The position numbers and the translations under genes are program-made. 64,000 bases of DNA from NCBI GenBank assembly GCA_001970955.1, contig MPUH01000184.1, forward strand, positions 24,275 to 88,274, given 5' to 3'. This document shows, piece after piece, positions 33,611 through 45,236 of the stretch. This DNA comes from Stentor coeruleus. Its lineage: Eukaryota; Ciliophora; Heterotrichea; Heterotrichida; Stentoridae. The notes under the pieces were generated by a model. The model saw only the letters and a list, made by a program, of their open reading frames with translations. It ran no database searches and was not told where the DNA came from. How positions within the stretch are numbered: position 1 is the first letter of the stretch; each line of letters opens with the position of its first letter.

Positions 33611-34011
33611 ATTTTAAAATGAACTCAAAATTCAACAAATTATGGTGTTTCTTATTCTAGGATGTCTGGAGTTAGATCGCTTTTGATTATAAAATAATTG
33701 GACTAGTGAAAAATTATAAGTCTAAGTATTAGATTCATAAGGCAGAAAGTATTAGTGAGAGTAACGCTCAGTTTTATACAGCTGAAATTATCTTTAATTA
33801 AAAAGCATACACAATAAACTAGCTATATAAAATTATTTATATCAGAAAAAAACTATATATTTTACACGAAATGCATAATCATTACTCAATTAATATTTAT
33901 ATATAAAAACTCACCTCCTAAGCATTTTAATAAAATATCCTATATAACTGTATATCAGCCAATCCACTCAATCTAAATCGTATTTCTAACAAAAAATCAT
34001 ATAATCAATTA
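33611..34011. other. spacer after the pogo-like fossil
   Basis: No gene seen. AT-rich; the last ~150 bp are C-rich on the + strand. Confidence 0.5.
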
Positions 34012-35268
34012 CTATTCATAAATTTTCCCCATCGTCCACTGATTGAAAACAAGATTTCCCTGTGGGTCAAACGTGCACCCTTGTCCATGTTTTTTACCAT
34101 TTTTCCACAATCCTTCATACTTCCTTCCATCTTTCCACTTAAACACCCCAAGTCCATCCATCTGCCCTTTATTCCACTGTCCAAAATACTCTCTTCCATC
34201 AGCATAAATATATTTCCCAATCCCTTGCATAAGATCTTCATTCCATTCTCCAATAAACGTATTTCCATCAGCCCACGAATACTCTCCAACCCCTTCTTTA
34301 CTTGAATTCTTAAAAAAACCAATATAAGCTGACCCATCAGCCCAGTGACTTTTCCCAAATCCATTCTGCGTATTATCTGCCCATTGACCTATATAAAAAA
34401 ATCCAGGTCCCCAATTCTGTTCTCCAATTCCATGACGTTTCCCATCAACCATTTCTCCACAATATTTACCTTTATCTAATTCAAATTCCTGATTTTTCGC
34501 GGATGTTTCTTTATAGTCATAAAGGTTTTTTCTTCCATCTTCTAATAATCTTAGTACCGACATATACACTTTTGTTAGACTTTCAAGCTTTTTTTGTTGG
34601 GCTAAATATAAAGAATGTGAACCTTCATGTTTAAACCATAGCCAGACTGATTAGAAATTACTATATCCGTCGGATGTATTTACGTTAAGTTCAAAAGATT
34701 GTGTACTGCTTGTGATACTTTGTGTACCACATGGGAATGGATTTGACCATTTCCCTTCATAAGATTCTTTGTCGAGATAGATAAATTTTCCATAACCGAA
34801 TGGGTAGCCGAAACTCCAGTTTCCTTCGTAGGAACATAGGTCAGCCCATTTCATTTTTCCGTAGCCATCACGGAAACCTCCACGAGCATCTCCTTCATAA
34901 AAGGCTCCGTTATTGTAAGTAAAATGTGCTCGTTTGCGGATATTCTTGAAATAACCTTTGCTTAACGTTGACAAGACATCAATATGAGAGAAATAAGTTG
35001 TTTTTAGGCAGGTGGTTTTTAATCGACCTTTACGTTTTTTAGCTTGATTTATTCTCCACTGTCTTTGAATTAAAGAGATTTTATCGCCCTGCTTCTGATT
35101 GGACGTAAAATCCACTTCACAAGTTGCAGCTAATGAATTAAATTCTGTTTCATTCAGAGTATTATAAGCTTGAAGTATTGCCTACATGTTTTTTACAACA
35201 GGATCAAGGTTAGTCTCTAAACGAAACTCGAAATCTTCAACACACCGTGAGCAGTTTAAATTTCCCAT
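34012..35268 (-). CDS. MORN-repeat protein with MGN start (two 15-nt introns)
   Basis: Exons 35197-35268, 34662-35181 and 34012-34646. The introns are 35182-35196 (GTAAAAAACATGTAG, sense) and 34647-34661 (GTAATTTCTAATCAG). The product is 408 aa. It starts [16 protein letters not shown], so Gly2 is a candidate N-myristoylation site with a Cys nearby. A basic IQ-like stretch ([17 protein letters not shown]) follows. Then come about eight or nine MORN repeats ([76 protein letters not shown]). MORN proteins sit at membrane-cytoskeleton junctions in protists. The gene starts 7 bp from the divergent DHHC gene. Confidence 0.88.
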
Positions 35269-35275
35269 TTATAAA

Positions 35276-36046
35276 ATGCTAGATACATCTAGCTCAAACA
35301 ACGAGCCTAATATATTTGGCTCATACAGGACTGTTATGAATATTCTTGGGCCAATTTTGATAGTTTGCTTATTAAGCTTGGTAATTTTATCAACCTACGA
35401 GTTTTACACAACTTTGTTCCCTTATATGCTTATATACGCAGGGGGAATTTGGGCTTATTTTCAAAGCATTTTAATTGCCTGGATAGTTTTCAATATCTTA
35501 TTTAACTACTTTATGAGTATTTTTATAGGCCCAGGATTTACTTATAACTTCCCTGGGATTGAAAAATGCTCAAAATGCGAAGTTTCTAAACCACATCGAG
35601 CTCATCATTGCAGTATTTGTAACAAATGCGTTTTGAAAATGGATCATCATTGCCCTTGGATTAATACTTGTGTTGGTCTTAAAAATCATAGATATTTTGT
35701 TCTTTTTTTGACTTATACTTGGTTTGGTTGTATGTGTTTTGTTGGGAATTCAGCGGTTTTCTATGAGGATTTTTCATTGGATCCTTTGTATTGGTTTTGC
35801 TTTCTTATGCTTGCTGTTATGTCTTTAGCTTTATTATTTTTTGCTGGATGGCATTGGTTTTTAGTGTATCGCGGGCTTACTACTATTGAATTGCTTGATA
35901 GTCAGGTTTGTGCTAAACCTAGAGATGTTGGAAGGAATTTAGAGATTGTGTTTGGGACAAAGAGTTTTTTTAAAGCTTTAATGCCGAGATACACCATGCT
36001 TCCTTGTGATGGATTTTTTTGGGCGGAAAATTATTCAGAAATATAG
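35276..36046 (+). CDS. DHHC-type protein S-palmitoyltransferase
   Basis: 256 aa from the ATG at 35276. An upstream in-frame ATG at 35186 lies inside the MORN gene on the other strand and gives an implausible N-terminus. Two hydrophobic helices come first ([36 protein letters not shown]). The cytosolic zinc-binding Cys-rich domain follows, [20 protein letters not shown] then [20 protein letters not shown], with the catalytic DHHC Cys. Two more helices come after it. The enzyme attaches palmitate to Cys of membrane proteins in Golgi, endosome or plasma membrane. A TTxE-like motif, [10 protein letters not shown], is present after the last helix, as usual. Confidence 0.94.
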   Translation: MLDTSSSNNEPNIFGSYRTVMNILGPILIVCLLSLVILSTYEFYTTLFPYMLIYAGGIWAYFQSILIAWIVFNILFNYFMSIFIGPGFTYNFPGIEKCSKCEVSKPHRAHHCSICNKCVLKMDHHCPWINTCVGLKNHRYFVLFLTYTWFGCMCFVGNSAVFYEDFSLDPLYWFCFLMLAVMSLALLFFAGWHWFLVYRGLTTIELLDSQVCAKPRDVGRNLEIVFGTKSFFKALMPRYTMLPCDGFFWAENYSEI

Positions 36047-36812
36047 ATTAAGATTTAAGTATTGAATAAAGATTGAGTTTTATTTTAGCGTAGTTATTAT
36101 TGTTGGGATTTTTTTAGGAGATATATGATGAATATATAATTATGTGAATTGTTATGGGATTTAACAGTTATGTGCTTGCGGATGTTAATAGAGCGGAATT
36201 AATGTGGGTAAAATGCTTGTAGTATTATTTAAAGAGTAATTTTAGTAAATTTAAAAATTGAATATATGATTTTATAATTTTATTGGCTAAAAGTAGGAAA
36301 GTAAGGATATTGTCTATTAGGTCTCATCGCTTTGCTTGATTTAAATATTAAAAAGAAAAAATTGACATAACGTATGTCTAGATCTTCAAAATTACAAAAT
36401 TTTCGGATAAAGCTAACACCATTAAAATGATATATGCACTCCAGTTAAAAGGCAAATTATTTTACAACTCAAACTAAGATGATAATTCATATAAAAATAA
36501 CTTTCTAAAATCTATCAAGCTAAATCTTTTAAATCAAACTTTTAGTCTTACTATTAATTTTTTATTAAATCTATAAAATCAATACCTTCAAATCAAAGTT
36601 ATCTTTGTATTCTCTTTTAATAATCACTAATATTCAATAATCTAAACACGAAATTTTCTCTTTATACAACATAAACTAAAAATTCCAAATTTACTATTTT
36701 CCTCAAACTCTCATTTCTACTAATTTCTATAAACATCAGCTATTCACTCCTCCATAAGCCAATATAACCCTACTTGATAAATCAAAATTTTATACTAATC
36801 AAAACAATATAA
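36047..36812. other. tandem spacer
   Basis: No gene seen in 766 bp. + strand G-rich to about 36,350, then C-rich and almost G-free for the 300 bp before the RING/kelch gene. Confidence 0.6.
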
Positions 36813-38621
36813 ATGAATATTGAAAAACTCTGCATTTGCCCTGTATGTCTAGAAATCCTCAAAAGCCCAGTAATCCTTTCATGTTCCCACAATTTATGCT
36901 ATGAATGCGCAAACCGGGTAATTTCAATAAGCAAAATATCTCAAGAATCAGTAACCTAAACATAGGCTTCATATTTTAATTGCCCATACTGCCGGACAAA
37001 AAATCTATTACTCTCAGCCTCTGCTGATTTTTTACCCCGCAACAAAATCCTTGAGCAGATAATTTTAGACTGGCAAATTTCAAATACCACACTAAAATCC
37101 ATAAAATGCCAATTATGTAAAGATAATCCTTTAGAAGCTATAAACGAATGTTTAGCTTGTGAAGCAATTTTGTGTAGTACTTGCACAACAAATCATATTT
37201 CAAAGTCACGATTTGCCCATCATAAAGTTTTACCAATCTGCAAAGCACGTAGAGTCCTTTGTACTGAGCATTTTGAAGAGCTTGAATGGTTTTGTACAAC
37301 AGAAAAAGTTTTATTGTGCAGTATATGCCTACCCAAGCATCAGGATCATCATGTACTTAATAAAATTCAAGCTGGAGATGCGCTAAAACAAGAGGCTCAA
37401 TGGTGTAAAAAGCAGTTGAAAAAAGTGCAAAAGCAGGTGAAAAAAGATATCAACGGTTTGGAAGAAGGTTTTAAGGTTTTGGAAAGCGCAGAACTTGGGA
37501 GTCTGACTGAATTAGACGACTTGTGTAACAAAAATATCGAGGAAGTTAATAGATTCCGTTTAGAAACCAAGAAAAAGATCCAAGAAATCTATGCAGGGCT
37601 GAGGTCACAGTTGGATTTGCGAGTTAACAGAATGAACGTGATTTCTAACTCTATAAGCCAAGTCAGTCAAACAGAAGATGATCTTGAGTTCCTTCAATCC
37701 TCTTATCCATATTTAGCCATAAGTACAGGAAATTCTCAAATTACTACACCAAACATAATATACACACAGTTTCAGTTGCCGGTAATACATTTATCTACAC
37801 CAACACATCATTTGTATTACTTGAATCGAGGGACTAGAGAATTTTATGCATATAGTGTATCTAATAAAGAGATTCAAATTAAAGAACTCCCAAACGATGC
37901 TCCAAACATATCTAGATGGAGTTCTTTTACTACATTAGCTGATGGGAAAATCTTAGTTACTGGGGGAAAAGTTGAAAGAAATTCAGGATCGCATAGGACT
38001 TGTATGTATATTGACCCTTTTAAATCAACTTATTCACCTGCTGTACCTATGCTTAAAGGTCATTCTTCACATATTTCTTTAAGAATTTTCAATAAAGTGT
38101 ATGTGATTTCAGGAAAAAACGAAGATAATATATGTGATAGTCATTGTGAGGTTTTTGATACTTATACTGAAACATGGAGTTCTATAGGCAAAATTAACTT
38201 CCCGAGAACCTGTGCGGCTGGATGCTATATTAATAACTGCATTTACGTCCTGGGAGGCTTCCAGAACTCAGTTTGCAATTCTATTGAAAAATACAGTATG
38301 CATTATAATCTTTGGACTTTACTGCCAACTGTACTTCCTGAAAAAATCTGGCAACATGGGTGTTTTGCTGTAGATTCTAAGAGAATATTGATCTTTGGAG
38401 GAGAAAAAGACTCAGAAGAACCTAGTAAGGTTAGTTATGTTTATGATATTACTACTGAAGGGTTTAATTCTATGACAAATATTGATACTATCCCTGTGTA
38501 CTTGTACTTTTGGATACAGATTATCCGTGACGGTGACTTCTTGTATACGATAAATAAAGAGAAAACTCTTGTCAAATATTCGATACCTGATAACAAATGG
38601 GCTTTGGTTGACTTAGGATAA
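36813..38621 (+). CDS. RING / B-box / kelch protein, TRIM-like E3 ligase (one 15-nt intron)
   Basis: Exons 36813-36950 and 36966-38621, joined over GTAACCTAAACATAG at 36951-36965; 597 aa. Exon 1 gives the first half of a RING finger ([20 protein letters not shown] then CYEC), and exon 2 completes it with CPYCR. Two B-box-like zinc sites follow: [20 protein letters not shown] then CSTC, and [20 protein letters not shown] with KHQDHH. A coiled coil comes next (about 185-270), then a kelch propeller (about 300-590; [33 protein letters not shown]). RING-type proteins transfer ubiquitin with an E2, and the propeller would choose the substrate. That is family knowledge; the target is unknown. Confidence 0.88.
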
Positions 38622-38882
38622 TATTAATTTATTTAGTATTTGATATAGTTTTTAACATTACAAGATTTCTTATATCATCTTACTACAAAATAGCATTTTT
38701 CAATTCCAACTTCAATAAAACCTGAAACTCTCATAACCCGACCAAGTCTGACTCTCCATTATCCTAAAAAATTCTTAAAACTTTCTAACTCTCCTTTTCT
38801 CATCGTGTCAATTATTTTCCCAATCCCGAGTCCAAGTTCAAAAAACCAAGCACTTGTATACGATTGGTTATAAATACAAATA

Positions 38883-40121
38883 ATGAGCAGCGAAAAAAAG
38901 AGATACGTTCCAAAAAACCAAGCGCCCAAGTCCGCAGCAGAGTCCCGACCTGTAGACACCCGATTTCGCACTGAGGACGTAACAAACACAAAAGGCAACG
39001 AATGGGAGGACTATTTCTTGAAGCGTGATCTTCTCATGGGGATTTTTGACAAAGGTTTTGATAAGCCCTCTCCAGTACAAGAAGAATCGATTCCAGTAAT
39101 CCTAGCAGGCCAAAGTGTAATCGCAAGAGCCAAAAACGGCACAGGGAAAACAGCAGCTTTCGTCATCCCTATTCTAGAAAAGTGTGACACTACGATATCT
39201 AATATCCAGTCTGTAGTGCTTGTGCCAACCAGAGAACTTGCTTTGCAGACCAGTAGTGTTATAAAGGAACTCGGCAAATATCTAAATATTGAATGCATGG
39301 TAAGTACTGGTGGGACTCCTTTACGTGAAGACATATATCGTTTTTACAAGCCCGTGCATATTTTAGTAGGCACGCCAGGCAGGATTCTCGACCTTGCCTC
39401 TAAAGAAGTAGCAGATCTTTCTAAAGCTCATGTTTTGGTTATGGACGAAGCTGATAAGCTCCTGTCGCAAGATTTCCAGCCGATTCTTGAACAACTCATC
39501 GAGTACTTTCCTAATGACCGACAAATACTCATGTATTCTGCAACTTTTCCTATACATGTTAAAGACTTTTCTGGTAAATATTTACCCAATGCCCATATGA
39601 TTAACTTGATGGACGAACTTACTCTTAAAGGTTTAACCCAATATTATGCGTTTGTCCAAGAAAAAAAAAAAGTCCATTGTTTGAACACCCTTTTTTCCAA
39701 ACTTCAGATAAACCAAGCTATAATATTCTGTAATTCTACATTGAGAGTTGAGCTTTTGGCTAAGAAAATCACTGAAATAGGCTATTCATGTTTTTTCATC
39801 CACTCAAAAATGCAACAGTTAGATAGGAACCGTGTTTTTCACGACTTTAGAAATGGTGGATGTCGTTGTCTGGTGAGTTCTGATTTGACGACGCGTGGCA
39901 TTGATATACAGACTGTGAATGTTGTTATTAACTTTGACTTCCCGAAAAACTCGGAGACATATTTACATCGCATTGGCAGGTCAGGAAGGTTTGGTCACCT
40001 TGGGCTGGCGATTAACTTTATTACTGATGAAGATAAAGAAAACATGTTTATGATTGAAAGAGAGCTTGATACAGAAATACAACCGGTTCCACAAGTCATA
40101 GATAAGTCTCTTTATACTTAA
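38883..40121 (+). CDS. DDX6: DEAD-box RNA helicase, DDX6/Dhh1 family
   Basis: 412 aa. The sequence opens with the family-typical [20 protein letters not shown]. Then come the Q motif [27 protein letters not shown] (motif I), [10 protein letters not shown] (Ia), [12 protein letters not shown] (II), SAT (III), the helicase C lobe with [20 protein letters not shown] (V) and [13 protein letters not shown] (VI). DDX6/Dhh1/Me31B represses translation and activates mRNA decapping in P-bodies. All motifs look intact and the length is near the minimal core, without the Gln-rich extensions found in yeast. Confidence 0.95.
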   Translation: MSSEKKRYVPKNQAPKSAAESRPVDTRFRTEDVTNTKGNEWEDYFLKRDLLMGIFDKGFDKPSPVQEESIPVILAGQSVIARAKNGTGKTAAFVIPILEKCDTTISNIQSVVLVPTRELALQTSSVIKELGKYLNIECMVSTGGTPLREDIYRFYKPVHILVGTPGRILDLASKEVADLSKAHVLVMDEADKLLSQDFQPILEQLIEYFPNDRQILMYSATFPIHVKDFSGKYLPNAHMINLMDELTLKGLTQYYAFVQEKKKVHCLNTLFSKLQINQAIIFCNSTLRVELLAKKITEIGYSCFFIHSKMQQLDRNRVFHDFRNGGCRCLVSSDLTTRGIDIQTVNVVINFDFPKNSETYLHRIGRSGRFGHLGLAINFITDEDKENMFMIERELDTEIQPVPQVIDKSLYT

Positions 40122-41176
40122 TCTTAGATATTTAGCTTAGGAAATTAGGGTTGAAGAAAGTTTTTTTGGGAATTTAGGAATTTGGATTTATTGTGATTTT
40201 TTAATGGGTTTAAATATAATTTTGCTAGTTAGAGGCAGATTGATTAGTTTATGCTTTTTATTATGTAATATAAAGTGGTTTGTTTTGATTTTATTTGGAA
40301 TTAGTGAGATGATTAATAATTTAGTTTTTTTATATAAATAAGCTGACTTAAGTTGCATTCAGATTAATAATAAGTTTTCTGTTTATCTTGAATATTTATT
40401 AATATCTACAAATGTAATTAAATACTATAAATATATTATTTATACAATATTCTTATGCATTTATCAAGAAAAAACTTTAATAAATATTTCTAATAAATAT
40501 TTTGGGTTCATGCTCATCTAAAGATATGCATTGTTGAATCATCTAAAAGTTATCCATAAAATAATGATTTATGAACTAGTGAATATCAATTTGTTTAATT
40601 AATTTGATGAAAATTCATAAAAAGCTGATTAAAAATAAATTTGAGAATATCTATTCATAATCTTGCATGCTTTATAATTATTTGCTTCTCAAAGTTTGAA
40701 TTTAACTTGCAAAAAGTTTAACTCGCATATTCTTTTTAGCCATTATCTGAAAAATAAACTGAAATTATATCAAAACTAATTCGATATTCTACAAAAATAT
40801 ATTTAAGCTCTAATGCAATACTTTATAATTAAGCGCATTTCTTAAAGCAAGCCCAAAGCTTTTATACTTTATTTTAAATTGTTATAAAAAATACACTCAC
40901 CATAATAGATTTCTTTAAAATATACATCATAGTTTCTTGATGTTTATAACTCTAATTTCCATAAAAAATAATTATTATTTCTTAGCTTTTTGTCTCTACT
41001 CTTTATCGTTTAAAACCTACTCAGTATCCCAAAAATCAAAATTAAATTTTTACCCCCTTCAACCAAAAAGCATAATATTTTATCTCATTTAAGCCAAGAG
41101 TTTTTCTTATCACAAACAACTATTTTCAAAACCCTTAAGATTTTACACTCCTTTAAAACAATGGATCATAATAAAA
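40122..41176. other. 1-kb tandem spacer
   Basis: No gene seen. G-rich at the left (to about 40,250), very AT-rich in the middle and C-rich at the right (from about 40,990). Confidence 0.6.
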
Positions 41177-42013
41177 ATGAGCTTAGTTATTCGAATTAAA
41201 AATATCCCAGAACTAGCTAATGAAGCTTTGATCAGGGACTTTTTATCAAGAGTTACAACTGATGTAGGTAAAATCGAAATTCATGGTGACGAAGCTGAAG
41301 TGTATTTGAATGATGAAGATGATTACGAATCAGTGAAAATGCTACACAAGCAAGAAATACTGGGAAATCAAGTGCGGATTCGCAGAGTTAGAAATAAAAA
41401 CGAAGATTCAGACTTGAAAAATAAAGTTCTGGTAGTTGATGACAAGATGGAGCCTGAAATTCTGGTCCCAGATCCACCTACAGGGCATTCAAGTGTTAGG
41501 AACTATGAAAAGGAAAGAGAAATAGAATTAGAAAGGGAGAGAGAAAAGGAAAAAGAAAGGGAAAGAGAAAGAGAAAAAGAAAGGGAAAGAGAAAGAGAAA
41601 AAGAAAAGGAAAGAGAAAGAGAAAGAGAAAAAGAAAAAGAGAGAGAGAAGGCAAAAGAAAGAGAAAGAGAACTAGAGAAGGAAAAAGAAAAACAGAAGCA
41701 GAGGGAAAAAGAACTTGAACATGAAAAGCAGGCACAATTGTTGAAAGAAAAGCATATAAAAGAAGAAGCTGAAAAGAAGCCAAAAGAGCATCATCAAGAA
41801 GCCCATCATGAAGTCCACCATGAAAAACCTGCAGACAATAAGCCCATCAGCAATCCTGAGGACTTAAGAAAATCTTTACAGAACCTTAGTTTAAAGCACC
41901 GAAAAGACCTTCCTGAAGGCGACTCATTCAAATTCATCATGGACTGTAAGCTTGCAGCCTTAATCACAATGCTTACCCTTGTGTCGCTAACTTTCTCAGA
42001 CTTATTCAATTAG
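41177..42013 (+). CDS. RRM-like protein with long Lys/Glu/Arg repeat
   Basis: 278 aa. Residues 1-73 look like an RRM fold (MSLVIRIKNIPELANEALIR as strand 1/helix 1; GNQVRIRRVRNKN as strand 4). From about 113 to 195 is an uninterrupted E/R/K tract of EREKEKER type. A His-rich patch (HHQEAHHEVHHEK) follows, then a short motif (NPEDLRKSLQNLSLKHRKD). The final 22 residues are hydrophobic (CKLAALITMLTLVSLTFSDL), which could make it tail-anchored. The charged tract is encoded by a polypurine run. RNA binding is likely from the RRM; the cellular role is not known. Confidence 0.72.
   Translation: MSLVIRIKNIPELANEALIRDFLSRVTTDVGKIEIHGDEAEVYLNDEDDYESVKMLHKQEILGNQVRIRRVRNKNEDSDLKNKVLVVDDKMEPEILVPDPPTGHSSVRNYEKEREIELEREREKEKEREREREKEREREREKEKEREREREKEKEREKAKERERELEKEKEKQKQREKELEHEKQAQLLKEKHIKEEAEKKPKEHHQEAHHEVHHEKPADNKPISNPEDLRKSLQNLSLKHRKDLPEGDSFKFIMDCKLAALITMLTLVSLTFSDLFN
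41530..41651 (+). repeat. uninterrupted polypurine run, (GAAAGA)-like
   Basis: About 122 bases with only A and G on the + strand, inside the coding sequence for the Glu/Arg/Lys tract. It is made of imperfect 6-base and 12-base units such as GAAAGA and GAAAAAGAAAGG. Length probably varies by slippage. Confidence 0.85.
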
Positions 42014-42127
42014 CTATTAGTTAATTATTATTTTTATATCTGGTCAAAGTCAATAAAAGTTGTTTTTTCCTATAAAAGCCCTATAAACTAAATCTTAAAA
42101 GGTCTCCACGTAATGGTTTATTAAATA

Positions 42128-42625
42128 ATGGATCAGCTAAAGCAGAAAATTTCAGAGCTCTCACAAGAACTTGAAAAAATACCTATGGTAAAGCTCGTCG
42201 CCCAGAAAGCAGGAGTTGAAGCAGGCTTGATTGCTATAGGGATAATGAGCTTCCTATTTGTCATGGTCTTTTTTGGTCTTGGTGCAAGTTTGATCGTCCA
42301 TGTTGTTGGCATTTTGTATCCAGCTTATATGTCTTTTAAAGCTATTGAATCACCAGCAGAAGATGATGATACTTTGTGGCTTACTTATTGGGTTGTATTT
42401 GCTGTGTATAACTTTGCAGATAGGTTCATTGACTATTTGTTCTTCTGGGTTCCATGCTATTTCTTGGTCAAGCTGATTGTGTTGGTTTATATGTTTTTCC
42501 CACAAACAAGAGGGGCGATTAGGATTTACAATGTGTTTTTCAGGCCTATTTTCAAAATTTATGAAGCTCAAATTGACCAGGCATTGAATTTCGCAACTGA
42601 AGAAGCGAGGAAAAAGATTAACTAA
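42128..42625 (+). CDS. REEP5/Yop1/HVA22-family membrane-shaping protein
   Basis: 165 aa. The N-terminal helix is amphipathic (MDQLKQKISELSQELEKIPM). The TB2/DP1 domain shows two hydrophobic hairpins: IGIMSFLFVMVFFGLGASLI with VHVVGILYPAYMSFKAIESP, then WLTYWVVFAVYNFADRFIDY. The motifs YPAYMSFKAIES and WLTYWVVF are diagnostic of REEP/Yop1. These proteins curve tubular ER with reticulons. The C-terminal helix ends in basic residues. The charged-repeat gene lies 114 bp upstream on the same strand, and a transposon-rich spacer follows. Confidence 0.94.
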   Translation: MDQLKQKISELSQELEKIPMVKLVAQKAGVEAGLIAIGIMSFLFVMVFFGLGASLIVHVVGILYPAYMSFKAIESPAEDDDTLWLTYWVVFAVYNFADRFIDYLFFWVPCYFLVKLIVLVYMFFPQTRGAIRIYNVFFRPIFKIYEAQIDQALNFATEEARKKIN

Positions 42626-43499
42626 TTAGAGGTTAGATATTAAAGTAGGAAGGGAGGTTTTAAAAGAGGTCAGAATTAAGGATAGAATGATTCAGAAATA
42701 GGACTTTAAAGTTTTGAGAGGAAAGCTTTAAGTTAGCTTGGAAGTGCAATGCTTATAGGAGCATAAATAGGAAACTTGGATAATTTATAGGGTTTTGGAT
42801 GAGGTTGACTGTTTTGGAACTTATTGATAGGAAATAGTGTTTGCATTCAAGGTAAATTCTTAGTTGATGAATATTGAAGGATTAAATTAGAGATATAGAG
42901 TTAATTATATTTTATAAGGCAATGAGGATTAGAATTGAATTATAGTTATAATTAATAAATACTTTAGATTGAGTTTATATAGGCTGATGTTGCTAAATAA
43001 AGTAAAGCAGTGAGGTTAGTAATTTAAGAATATAATTTATGTTTAATATCTCTTAATGATCCAGAAAAATCTAAATCAGAATTTTTATTTAATAATTGTT
43101 ATTAGTCTCTGATTAATTTTGTTTAAGCTATAGGAAATTATTTTTAAATAGAAGTAACTATATATTCATTTACAGAATTACATTTTATTTTTTGTGTTTA
43201 GATATTTATAAAATAAAGTGAGAAGCCATAAATGATTGATACACTTTGAGTTTTAAATAATAAGCATTACAAGACATGAAATATTTTTCCCCCTCGTATA
43301 TAAAGCTGGTAAAACTTAACTTACTTAGCTGAAATTGCATAATGCCTATAAAGATGTAATTAATTACTATAATTAATATTTAGAATATGTACTGTATGAC
43401 ATCCCTGGTCAGAACGCTAGAAGCTTTATATTCTTATTCTCCTCTATTAGATATAGATTTTTAACTACACAAGTGCCGAATATATAATTTAAATATGAA
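42626..43499. other. spacer left of Merlin fossils
   Basis: No intact gene. G-rich on the + strand to about 43,020, then neutral AT-rich sequence leading into the transposase fossils. Confidence 0.55.
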
Positions 43500-44820
43500 A
43501 ATAAAAATCTCAATATCAGGTATCTATGATTTGCATGAAGTGCTACTCAGTGAAACTTTGCATTAGAATATCTTTTTGAGAAAGGAATCGCAAAAAAAAA
43601 TAGCTTTGCCCTAAATGCAGAAAGCAAATATTTAAAGGAGAATAAAAAAACTTCAGATTTGCGAATAAAATATGAAAAGTTTAGCATCAATAAAGAAATC
43701 ACTTTCTATGATAAAATACTTGGATACGATAAATGTGTGTGGCCTATTTAGGATAAGTAAAATGGGAGCTCGGCAAGAAATCAAGATCTCAGGGTTATGT
43801 CACGATACAATCATTCTTACAAGATTTAGAGAACCAGCTAAACAACCCCTAACAGAATATCAAACACTCATTGATAGGCCGAGAATTGCAGCACAAGTGG
43901 ATTAGTTAGGTTGGGGAAAACAACATAGAATGGCACTGGAATAAAAAAAACTTATGCTCACCAATTTGCTCAATTCCACCTAAGATTCATATATCATCCA
44001 CCTTATGGCCTCTATAATACTTTACTTTTTCAAATTTGCTTTCATCAATTTGAATAATGACTCCATCCTTCCTATTTTGTTTCTTGTTCTTTGATTTTTA
44101 TCGATTCGAGCTCTAAATTCATTAAAATAATTTGATGCAGTATGCAAGGAAAGATGTCATTGTTATCGTTGAATTTACACTACTTTATTTAACCAGAGAT
44201 AATCAAAAGCAGAATTTTATTGCATAATAATTTCTTTTCAATAAAAAATGTATTACTTCTAATCGATATTGATCTCTGATAATTCAAACTTTGGCAAGTG
44301 AACTTCAATTTTGATTTGCTTAAATTCATTCTTCATATGCATTTAGGGATATGCAAGCTGAAATACCCCCAGTTCTATTAATAGTCAATACATTTCGATT
44401 CATCAAAGACAATTGAGCTGATTTCATAAAGAGAGTGAATAATTCAAATCCATATTTATAAAAACGGAAAAATTAAGTTATGCTCAAAGCTTTTAAATAA
44501 GTCTTTTATTTGAAAAAAAATGTATCTTTAAAGTTGTGATTAAATATAGTTTTATACACGATATGATCAGCATTAATCCTTATAAAATTTATTTTAGAAT
44601 ATTTCCTTATACTGTAATAAACCAGAATTTGTCCTCCTGGATCTATAATTGCGATGGACTATTGGAAGGACTATAATCATGTAGCCAATTATTTTTATCC
44701 TATCACCATTAACCATAGCGAGAATTATGTTAGCCCTGAAATTCTAGCAAATACTAATATCATTGAAGGTACTTAGAGCGCTATTGAGCATTTTATAGCA
44801 CTTAGAAATCGGCAGTGAAA
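43500..44820 (+). mobile_element. Merlin (IS1595/ISXO2-type) transposase fossil, interrupted
   Basis: Decayed DDE transposase read along the + strand. Left part: a Cys pair near 43,605 (PKCRKQ) from the N-terminal zinc ribbon. Then, in the frame at 43672-43905, GLCHDTIILTRFREPAKQPL and PRIAAQVD, with a stop where the first catalytic-Asp motif (VDES-like) sits. Right part from about 44,630: GSIIAMDYWKDYNHV, then ITINHSENYVSPE and NTNIIEGT, the order expected around the second Asp and the last acidic residue (PGSxIxxDxWxxY...NHSxxFVxPE...TNxIEGxW). The missing middle is replaced by a Merlin fragment in the opposite direction. Confidence 0.7.
43925..44480 (-). mobile_element. second Merlin transposase fragment, nested and inverted
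   Basis: Read on the - strand, translated pieces run from a ribbon/HTH part (SISIRSNTFFIEKKLLCNKI near 44,270) to the first catalytic motif GVIIQIDESKFEKVKYYRGH near 44,050, then ILGGIEQIGEHKFF near 43,975. This is the textbook order of Merlin (IDESkFgkrKYhRG...W.fGGie). The remaining third with the second Asp is missing on this strand. It sits inside the + strand copy, so it probably inserted there or arose by rearrangement. Stops and frame changes show it is dead. Confidence 0.75.
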
Positions 44821-45236
44821 ATTATATTATATTAGCTGTTTTCATATGGAGAAGAATTCATAGAAATGAATTTGGGATAGTTTTAGCTATAATTGGAAAC
44901 TAGTAATTAATAGAATTTCATTAATTTTATCATAATTTCAGCATTATTATATAGTGAAAATGTATCTTTTAGAGATGAGAGTATAAGTATAAAGCTTCTA
45001 GCATCCTAATTGCGGGAAATCCTACAGTGCAAATCTAATATTTCTATAAAGCATGCCAAATTTTTTATAAAATTTCTCATCAAAGCAATCATAATCTCTA
45101 ACCTACTCTTTAACTTATTAAATTAACTGCCAATCCTCTAAATCCTTAAATTCATCAAAATTAATAATATTCTTATCAAATAATCTAAATATCAAACTGA
45201 GCTTTTAATCTTTATTAAATAATAGCAGTTACTTAG
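44821..45236. other. spacer before CFAP20
   Basis: No gene seen. AT-rich; the last ~180 bp are C-rich and G-poor on the + strand. Confidence 0.5.

Noticed and set aside
34005-34364. Second frame inside the MORN gene
   Set aside because: The main frame has clear MORN repeats and splices into the upstream exons; this is an overlapping shadow.
41496-41783. Long hydrophobic frame on the - strand (Phe/Leu repeats)
   Set aside because: Antisense of the polypurine E/R/K tract.
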